The position numbers and the translations under genes are program-made. Shown one piece after another: positions 8,038-13,252 of a stretch of DNA of 13,252 nucleotides. The stretch is taken from positions 1 through 13,252 of the forward strand of contig ONVT01000129.1 in assembly GCA_900321365.1 (NCBI GenBank), written 5' to 3'. Under the pieces are notes generated by a model, which saw only the letters and a list, made by a program, of their open reading frames with translations, was not told the origin of the DNA and did not search any database. The DNA comes from an uncultured Eubacteriales bacterium (GTDB taxonomy: Bacteria > Bacillota_A > Clostridia > Lachnospirales > Lachnospiraceae). How positions within the stretch are numbered: the first letter of the stretch is position 1; each line of letters opens with the position of its first letter.

Positions 8038-10992
8038 TCAGACCGAGCTGACCTTGTCAAACAGAGCCGCCTCGGCGTTGATCTTCTCCTCGTTTCCGAC
8101 CACGCACAGGCTCCCCTTCTCCAGAACCGCGCTGATATAGGGGGCGAGCAAGCGGATGTCCTCCACGGTCGCGTCCAGAACCTCGTCGCGCAATTTCTGG
8201 AGTTCTTCCATGGTGAGGCCCGTCAGATACGCGGACATGGAGCGTGTGCCGGCGCTTCTCGGGGTCAGCGGCACATCCAGGCCGGATACGGTTCCGATCA
8301 CGTACTTCGTCATATCCCGCTCCTCACAATCGAACTCCTTCAGGAAATCAACAATCCCCTGATAAACCTTCAGCGTATTCTTCAGGTGCGGGTCGCGGTA
8401 GGAGTAAAACGCGCTGGTGCCGTTCCTGTTAAAGGTCGCTCCACAGCCATATGCCCCGCCGATCACGCGGATATTCGTCCACAGATACTCATAATTCAGG
8501 ATCACCCGCAGCACATGCAGTGCCCCGGTAAACGGAAGATCGGCGTCGCGGAAATTGCCCGCCTGTGCCACATACTGGATCTTGGCAGGCGTCAGGAAGC
8601 CTTCCCTCTCCTTTTTCTGCGTGTTGACAAGAGAAATGTCCCTGAGGCTTCCGCCTGCCACTCCCGGGTCTGGCGCTAGCTTCTCACGGATGAGGCGGGC
8701 ACACCGCAGGATGCGCGGAATCTCTTTTCCGTCTCCGGTAAAGCTGACCAGAAAACCGTCTGTCCTGAGAACGGACGCAAGGACTTTCCTCAGCCTTGCG
8801 GTCAGTTCCTCCTTCAGAGAATCGAAGTTATCCTCCAGGCGCTTCACCTCCTGGTAGAAGGTCAGCCCCGCGGTCGCGTCCGTATAGCAGGAGTCGGCGC
8901 TGAAGCCGGCCAGCGACCTGGTGACGGCAGTGCTGTGCCCGGCAGTGGTGAGCTTCGCATACAGACGGCTCCTCACCTTCTGGAGGATCTCCTTCAGGCG
9001 CTTCCCGTCATCCAGACAGGATGTGAAGAGAATCTCCCCGGCAATCTCCATCGCGAAATCGATCTCGGCAGGCAGTGTGGCAATCTGGATGTTCATTGCC
9101 GCCTTCAGGCGCGAGGCATCCTCCGGATCGGGCAGCACGGAAATGCCGGCATTCACGCCGCCCGTCCTGCGGCCGATCTCATTTGCCAGCTCCTCATAGG
9201 TGTAGTGTTCTGTCGATACCAGCCCCAGGACGCTGCGCAGGATACCGAAGTACGGAAGATCCTCCTGCTCAATGCCGGACGCATCAAACAGCAGCGTGAT
9301 GTAGGCGATTCCATTGGTCTGCTCCGCGTGATGGACCAGCTTCACGCCTCCCTCCGTATGCTCTTCATTGTGGAAGGGAAGGACATCCCTGCGAAGGTCC
9401 TGCCGCGAGAGCATCGGGATCTTCTCCAGCTCCTCCCTGGTGGAGGGAGTCTCCTGAAATGCGCGCAGCTCCTTCGTGAAGGCAATCATCCTGTCGATCT
9501 GCTCCTGGCTGAGCGTCTCCTTCCACTGCGCAAGGCGCTGCGCTGTCTTTGCCTCCATCTCCTGCGCAAGCCCTCTCTGCGGCCCCACCGTCACGAAGGA
9601 GGCATGCGGATTGTCCAGAATGTAAGTGCGGATCAGATCCTCAAAATATCCCGTCCCGATCTTCTCCCGCAGTGTCTTGTAGACATCCAGCTGCAGGAGG
9701 TAGTCAAACGGCCTGTCATCCCGGTAGAGCCAGCTGTCGAAGCAGTCGATGGCGTAGATCAGGCCCTTAGGATACCCGCCGAAATCTGCTTCTCGGTACT
9801 TGAATTCCATCGTGTTGACGGCAGCCTCGAGTGCCTTCTCATTCAGGCCCTCCCTGCACAGCTTCTCCAGGCATTCCGTGACCGTCCGGCGGAACTTCTC
9901 CTCGTCCTTTTCGTTCGCGCCCTTCGCAACCACGGAGAAGACCGGCTGGCGGATCCCCGAGTCATAAGACCCGTAGACATCCTTGCCGATCCCGGCGTCG
10001 AGGAGCGCCATCTTCAGCGGCGCGCCCGGGCTGTCCAGGAGCGCGTAATCAAGCGCGGCAAATGAATTTGCCAGCACCGTGTCGATGCTCTCTCCCACGA
10101 CCACATTCCAGGTCAGGTAGGCGTTATCCTCCAGGGGGTCATTTTCCGCGACCGGATACTTTGAGCGGAGGATGCACGGCTCGTCGAAGCTCTTCTGCAT
10201 GCCGACCTCAGAGTAGCCAGGGCCGTTCTCTCCCATGTCAGGAGCCCTGTCGAACGCGCCAAGGTATCCCCTGTCCAGATACTCCAGCCGCTCCTCAAAA
10301 TCCATCTTCCCGTACAGGTAAATGTAAGCGTTGGAGGGATTGTAGTATTTCCTGTGGAATTCAAGGAACTCTTCATAGGTCAGATCCGGGATGCACTCCG
10401 GGTCGCCGCCCGACTCCACGCCGTAGGTGGTATCCGGGAAGAGGGAGTTCATGATACGGCGTTCCAGAACGTCGTCCGGCGAGGAAAATGCGCCCTTCAT
10501 CTCATTGTAGACGACTCCGTTGATCACAACCGGATCATCCCTGTCCTCAATCTGCCAGCTCCAGCCTTCCTGGCGGAAGATGTTTTCGTTCCGGTAGATG
10601 TTCGGGTAAAACACGGCGTCCAGGTAGACATCCATCAGGTTTTTGAAGTCCTGGTCATTGCAGCTGGCCACCGGGTACATGGTCTTGTCCGGGTATGTCA
10701 TGGCGTTGAGGAAGGTATTCATGGAACCCTTCGCCAGTTCCACAAACGGGTCCTTCGACGGGTACTTCCGAGACCCGCACAGCACGCTGTGCTCAATGAT
10801 ATGGGGAACACCGGTCGAATTGAACGGGGTTGTGCGGAACGCAATGTTGAAGACCTTGTTGTCGTCCTCATTCTCGATCAGCATCACGCGCGCACCCGTC
10901 CTGTTGTGCGTCAGCAGCCATCCCACGGAACCGATGTCCGTGAGATCCTTCTTCATGACCAGGGTGTATGCGCTCAGATTCTTTAACTCCAT
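8038..10992 (-). CDS. M16C-family zinc metalloprotease (presequence-protease/insulinase type)
   Basis: A large two-half clamshell peptidase expected to degrade short peptides in the cytoplasm; no signal peptide or membrane helix is visible. The 984-aa length fits the single-chain M16C group. The inverted zinc motif HIIEH gives His64, catalytic Glu67 and His68, and the third ligand is Glu164 in YNEMKGAF. The 96-residue distance between His68 and Glu164 equals that in plant presequence protease PreP. In the C-terminal half, the GGAYGCGA segment and FYSYRDPHL (862-870, with Tyr865 and Arg866) match the conserved substrate-binding Arg/Tyr region. The protein therefore looks intact. The ATG has AAGGAG about 13 nt upstream, slightly far. 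The gene lies 120 nt after the Lit-like gene and 14 nt before era. The physiological substrate is not predictable from sequence. Confidence 0.93.
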   Translation of the reverse strand: MELKNLSAYTLVMKKDLTDIGSVGWLLTHNRTGARVMLIENEDDNKVFNIAFRTTPFNSTGVPHIIEHSVLCGSRKYPSKDPFVELAKGSMNTFLNAMTYPDKTMYPVASCNDQDFKNLMDVYLDAVFYPNIYRNENIFRQEGWSWQIEDRDDPVVINGVVYNEMKGAFSSPDDVLERRIMNSLFPDTTYGVESGGDPECIPDLTYEEFLEFHRKYYNPSNAYIYLYGKMDFEERLEYLDRGYLGAFDRAPDMGENGPGYSEVGMQKSFDEPCILRSKYPVAENDPLEDNAYLTWNVVVGESIDTVLANSFAALDYALLDSPGAPLKMALLDAGIGKDVYGSYDSGIRQPVFSVVAKGANEKDEEKFRRTVTECLEKLCREGLNEKALEAAVNTMEFKYREADFGGYPKGLIYAIDCFDSWLYRDDRPFDYLLQLDVYKTLREKIGTGYFEDLIRTYILDNPHASFVTVGPQRGLAQEMEAKTAQRLAQWKETLSQEQIDRMIAFTKELRAFQETPSTREELEKIPMLSRQDLRRDVLPFHNEEHTEGGVKLVHHAEQTNGIAYITLLFDASGIEQEDLPYFGILRSVLGLVSTEHYTYEELANEIGRRTGGVNAGISVLPDPEDASRLKAAMNIQIATLPAEIDFAMEIAGEILFTSCLDDGKRLKEILQKVRSRLYAKLTTAGHSTAVTRSLAGFSADSCYTDATAGLTFYQEVKRLEDNFDSLKEELTARLRKVLASVLRTDGFLVSFTGDGKEIPRILRCARLIREKLAPDPGVAGGSLRDISLVNTQKKEREGFLTPAKIQYVAQAGNFRDADLPFTGALHVLRVILNYEYLWTNIRVIGGAYGCGATFNRNGTSAFYSYRDPHLKNTLKVYQGIVDFLKEFDCEERDMTKYVIGTVSGLDVPLTPRSAGTRSMSAYLTGLTMEELQKLRDEVLDATVEDIRLLAPYISAVLEKGSLCVVGNEEKINAEAALFDKVSSV

Positions 10993-11026
10993 GATTTATC
11001 GTGATCTCCTTCTTTTTGGTCTTTGT

Positions 11027-11041
11027 AGTTTCACAGAAACT
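11027..11041. repeat. Short perfect hairpin/dyad upstream of the M16C gene
   Basis: AGTTTC and GAAACT form a 6-bp perfect dyad around ACA. On the plus strand it runs into a T-tract (through 11046), which resembles a weak intrinsic terminator, but no plus-strand gene precedes it. In the minus direction it lies about 35-50 nt before the M16C start codon, where it could be an operator or leader hairpin. The rest of the 10993-11112 gap shows only short GC-rich dyads and no convincing promoter. Confidence 0.3.
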
Positions 11042-11112
11042 TTTTTATCTTCCGGCGGCCGGTGCCTCTTCCTGACCTGGCTGCCGTTTTCTCTTTCTGC
11101 CCGGGCCGGCAG

Positions 11113-11775
11113 TCAGCGGCGTCTTCTCTTTCTTCTTCCTGTCATCATTCTATGCGCCCTCACCAGGCAGAAGATTCCGCCGGCGAGAACGATGATCAGG
11201 ATCCCGACTGCGCACTGGAAAAAAAACTCATCCGGCAAAACCAGGATGACCGGGTCGGTGCGCGGATCAAACAACCAGTAATCGTTCCGGAACAGGATCG
11301 TGTGAAACGTCACGAACAGCCTGTCCCACTGGAAGATGGCCAGAAGCCCCAGCGCAATGGGAATCACGATCGTCAGGATCCCCGCGATCCGAAGGCACCT
11401 GGCCGTATGCTTCCTCCTGAGTGCCCCGATCAGGGTAAGAATCCCTGTCGCAAGGCACAGGACCTGGATAACGTCAAAGATCACTTTGCAGTCCGCAAAG
11501 TGGATCCTCCCGCGCTCACTCATGACAAAGTCGGGAAGGTGCAGCTGCCCCCTGTTCCAGAAAAACAGATAATCGCAGAGCACGTCATAGTTCCTGCGAA
11601 CAACGGACGCCTCCAGTCCTGAGGCGGTATCCAGGTGGAAAAAACTGACATCCAGATAGTAGAGAGGCCGGAAATACAACACTGCGACCACTCCCAGACT
11701 GATGATGAACAGGGCAATCACGACTGCCCTGAGAAGATCCCCCAGAAGGGAGGTGCTGCTTGATCTACGGGCCAT
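11113..11775 (-). CDS. lit: DUF1461/TIGR01906 integral membrane protein, Lit-like lipoprotein intramolecular transacylase
   Basis: The family includes Lit of Enterococcus and Bacillus, which moves the sn-2 acyl chain of a diacylglyceryl lipoprotein onto the N-terminal cysteine to give the lyso form. The 220-aa product shows four membrane segments at about 14-35, 98-118, 129-149 and 184-205. A hydrophilic loop of about 60 residues between the first two would form the extracellular cap. Two histidines sit at the cap-membrane interface: His92 (RIHFAD) before helix 2 and His158 (VTFHTILF) after helix 3, as expected for Lit's two catalytic histidines. The conserved RNDYWLFDPRTD follows at 163-174. 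The C-terminus is strongly basic (RRKRRRR). A GTG at 11784 is in frame but overlaps AAGGAG (11789-11784); the ATG at 11775, 8 nt from it, is preferred. Family membership is fairly sure; the transacylase role is by homology. Confidence 0.8.
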   Translation of the reverse strand: MARRSSSTSLLGDLLRAVVIALFIISLGVVAVLYFRPLYYLDVSFFHLDTASGLEASVVRRNYDVLCDYLFFWNRGQLHLPDFVMSERGRIHFADCKVIFDVIQVLCLATGILTLIGALRRKHTARCLRIAGILTIVIPIALGLLAIFQWDRLFVTFHTILFRNDYWLFDPRTDPVILVLPDEFFFQCAVGILIIVLAGGIFCLVRAHRMMTGRRKRRRR

Positions 11776-11783
11776 GCACGGCA

Positions 11784-11789
11784 CTCCTT
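11784..11789 (-). promoter_or_regulatory. Ribosome binding site that fixes the start of the Lit-like gene
   Basis: AAGGAG on the minus strand lies 8 nt before the ATG at 11775-11773. The alternative GTG at 11784-11782 overlaps this site and so cannot be the start used with it. Confidence 0.7.
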
Positions 11790-11818
11790 GCTTTCACTTC
11801 CAGTGTATTAACCGTTTA

Positions 11819-11847
11819 AGTGTAAATTGATTAAGAAAGATATGCAA
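11819..11847 (-). promoter_or_regulatory. Weak candidate promoter for the Lit-like gene
   Basis: Minus strand: TTGCAT (11847-11842, 3 of 6), 17-bp spacer, TACACT (11824-11819, 4 of 6). The surrounding AT-rich divergent region is the natural place for the promoter of the lit-M16C-era-recO run, and no better match was found within it. Confidence 0.3.
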
Positions 11848-11894
11848 GGTTTTCCGGTCATAATTTTGTCCTTATAAAAAACAGCGCATTGGAA

Positions 11895-11921
11895 TTGACA
11901 GAAAGACAGGTTTGGTAATAA
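11895..11921 (+). promoter_or_regulatory. Candidate promoter of the S66 peptidase gene
   Basis: A perfect -35 TTGACA (11895-11900) is followed after 15 bp by TAATAA (11916-11921), preceded by TGG, a partial extended -10. The -10 match and spacing are weak. Transcription would start near 11928, inside the dyad described next, about 75 nt before the gene. Confidence 0.4.
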
Positions 11922-11923
11922 CC

Positions 11924-11945
11924 TATTCTTGATGTTACAAGAATA
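11924..11945. repeat. 8-bp perfect dyad, candidate operator
   Basis: TATTCTTG (11924-11931) and CAAGAATA (11938-11945) are exact inverted copies separated by ATGTTA. The dyad overlaps the predicted start of transcription of the S66 gene, a typical repressor position. It is not followed by a T-tract, so a terminator is unlikely. Confidence 0.45.
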
Positions 11946-12004
11946 ATCCTGGCAGCAGCCATTATCAGCAGAATGCCTGTCGGCTGTCACATATCTGCAG
12001 GAAC

Positions 12005-13102
12005 ATGGAACAAAAGCAAATGAGACTGAAAACTGTCATCTTATCAATTATGTTCGCTATGCCGAGTACTTTATTTCTTTCTTCTGGCGCTCTGGCAGAT
12101 ACAGACTCTTCTGTCCATATCACAGAAGGAACAGACACTCCAGTCACTGTTACAGGATATACAGACTTCAATCAGAATTCCTTCCACTTTCCTGAAGAAG
12201 GAGATAAGGTGGCTGTGATCTCCCCCTCTTCCATTCCCAGCAGGGAGGAATTCGAAGGAACAATGGATGGCCTCGGGGAATGGGGCTATATTCCGGTTGC
12301 CGGGAAACATGTCTGCGTAGAAGAAAGAACCCTGGAGGATTGTCTGGAAGATCTGAGATGGGCCCTGGAAGATCCGGATATCAAAGCCATCTTTTGTGTT
12401 CGGGGCGGTTATGGTGCTTCGGAGGTGATGGATCAGTTACCGCTTTCACTGATTGAACAGGCAGATAAACCGATTATTGGCTACAGTGATATTACTGTTT
12501 ATCTCTCTTCCTGGACTAAGGCAGGCGTGCCGTCAATCCATGCTTCCATGTCCTCTGCATTTACTTCTCTTCCGGCACAATGCGCGGAAGCAGAAAGAAA
12601 CCTTCTCCGGGGTAAAGTACCCTCTTATCAGTGCGGAGGAAGTGAGTATAACCTGAAAGGCAGAGCGCAGGGAATCCTGATCGGAGGAAATCTCGCCACA
12701 CTCACATCCGTGCTGAATACCGTCTATGACTGTACATCCACTGACGAACCTTATATCCTCTTTCTGGAAGAAGTGGATGAAGATCTGGAACATATCCATC
12801 GCTATCTTACGATCCTTGAACGCCAGGGAGTACTTGACAAAGCCGCAGGCATCGTTTTTGGCGAATGGGCAGACTACCCGGAAGAATGTGAAACATACAG
12901 CGGCAATTCCCGGGGAGGAACGTTTCTATCTGTTGCCGATATGATCAGCAGGCAGTTCCTGAAGGACAGAAGCATTCCAGTTGCCTTTGGCTTTCCGGCC
13001 GGACACGGCGGTATAAACTATCCGCTTCTTATTGGAGCAAGAGCTAAACTGGAAGTAGACGAAAACAGCTATTCTCTTGAATGGCTTTCCCCGTCAGAAT
13101 AA
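12005..13102 (+). CDS. Exported S66-family serine carboxypeptidase (LD-carboxypeptidase/MccF-like)
   Basis: S66 enzymes cleave L,D bonds of murein tetrapeptides or, in the MccF branch, inactivate microcin C-type peptide-nucleotides. The 365-aa product begins with a Sec signal peptide: basic start, hydrophobic core about 9-27, and cleavage site ALA-DT after residue 31. A Ser/Thr-rich linker to about 62 follows. The catalytic domain starts at GDKVAVISPSS (66-76) and has RGGYG (133-137), nucleophile Ser161 in GYSD, Glu255 in LFLEEVDE, and His334 in PAGHGG, so the triad is complete. ATG 12005 is the first possible start; the frame is open to 11933 without another ATG, GTG or TTG. No proper ribosome binding site is seen (AGGA is only 2 nt away). 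Its base composition is clearly lower in GC than the minus-strand genes, suggesting separate ancestry. Whether it trims peptidoglycan or degrades an antibiotic is open. Confidence 0.9.
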   Translation: MEQKQMRLKTVILSIMFAMPSTLFLSSGALADTDSSVHITEGTDTPVTVTGYTDFNQNSFHFPEEGDKVAVISPSSIPSREEFEGTMDGLGEWGYIPVAGKHVCVEERTLEDCLEDLRWALEDPDIKAIFCVRGGYGASEVMDQLPLSLIEQADKPIIGYSDITVYLSSWTKAGVPSIHASMSSAFTSLPAQCAEAERNLLRGKVPSYQCGGSEYNLKGRAQGILIGGNLATLTSVLNTVYDCTSTDEPYILFLEEVDEDLEHIHRYLTILERQGVLDKAAGIVFGEWADYPEECETYSGNSRGGTFLSVADMISRQFLKDRSIPVAFGFPAGHGGINYPLLIGARAKLEVDENSYSLEWLSPSE

Positions 13103-13252
13103 CTCTTTCCACCAGGCTTCATTCTCATAGTTTTATTTCCCCTGACCCATTCATGCCGTCTTTTTTAACTGCCGGATCACTTCAAAACAAAGGATCTGCT
13201 GAACATATATTCCTCCTGCCCATGATATTTCGCATCGGTTGTTTCTTTTCCG
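13103..13252. other. Right-edge region with no supported gene
   Basis: After the S66 stop there is no clear terminator; a T6 run at 13161-13166 lacks a strong preceding stem. All three minus-strand frames are open from the window edge for 20 or more codons; one ends in MFSRSFVLK at a TGA, with AGGAGG 5 nt before its ATG. These could be the tail of a minus-strand gene outside the window or chance. Another minus-strand reading ends in YENEAWWKELF immediately beside the S66 stop codon; it is preceded by a stop and may be a gene remnant. Confidence 0.25.

Noticed and set aside
11027..11046. Plus-strand intrinsic terminator (AGTTTC/GAAACT plus T-run)
   Set aside because: The stem is only 6 bp and AT-rich, and there is no plus-strand gene upstream to terminate. 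Kept only as a low-confidence dyad.
1..13252. Mobile elements, CRISPR arrays, tRNA or rRNA genes, defence systems
   Set aside because: No transposase, integrase, terminal repeats, regularly spaced repeats or RNA gene signatures were seen on either strand. The gene content is mainly housekeeping and central metabolism.

Overview
The window looks like a chromosomal segment of a Gram-positive anaerobe of the class Clostridia, most likely a GC-rich member of the Lachnospiraceae. The grounds are strong AGGAGG-type ribosome binding sites, sigma-A-like promoters, a lipoprotein signal peptide, a single-chain glycyl-tRNA synthetase, and the pairing of pyruvate phosphate dikinase with a PPi-dependent phosphofructokinase. 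The family assignment is inference; no rRNA or other taxonomic marker is present.

Eight of the nine genes are on the minus strand. In transcription order (right to left) they are: a four-helix membrane protein of the DUF1461/TIGR01906 (Lit) family (11775-11113), a cytoplasmic M16C zinc metalloprotease (10992-8038), the GTPase era (8023-7007), recO (6941-6273), a lipoprotein of unknown function (6195-5485), glyS (5418-4024), pfp (3885-2224) and ppdK (2037 to beyond base 1). The ninth gene, an exported S66-family carboxypeptidase (12005-13102), is divergent on the plus strand and is visibly less GC-rich than the rest.

Two strong promoters can be read directly. One lies before the lipoprotein (-35 TTGAAA, 18 bp, -10 TATAAT) and would drive lipoprotein-glyS and perhaps pfp. 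The other lies before ppdK (-35 TGGACA, 17 bp, -10 TATAAT). Tandem hairpins at 2134-2201 separate pfp from ppdK. The divergent region 11776-12004 holds weaker promoter candidates for the Lit-like gene and the S66 gene, plus an 8-bp dyad.

Functionally the minus-strand cluster combines housekeeping (30S ribosome maturation by Era, recombination mediator RecO, glycyl-tRNA charging, peptide degradation) with PPi-linked glycolysis: GlyRS releases PPi, and PFP and PPDK both consume PPi in the glycolytic direction. No mobile element, CRISPR array, rRNA or tRNA was seen, and I see no clear new multi-gene system. The points most worth a second look are the Lit-like lipoprotein transacylase, an orphan lipoprotein under its own consensus promoter with flanking direct repeats, a RecO without zinc-finger cysteines, an Era with an enlarged KH domain, and the exported S66 peptidase. 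No gap exceeds 300 bases; the gaps are described below where they hold something.
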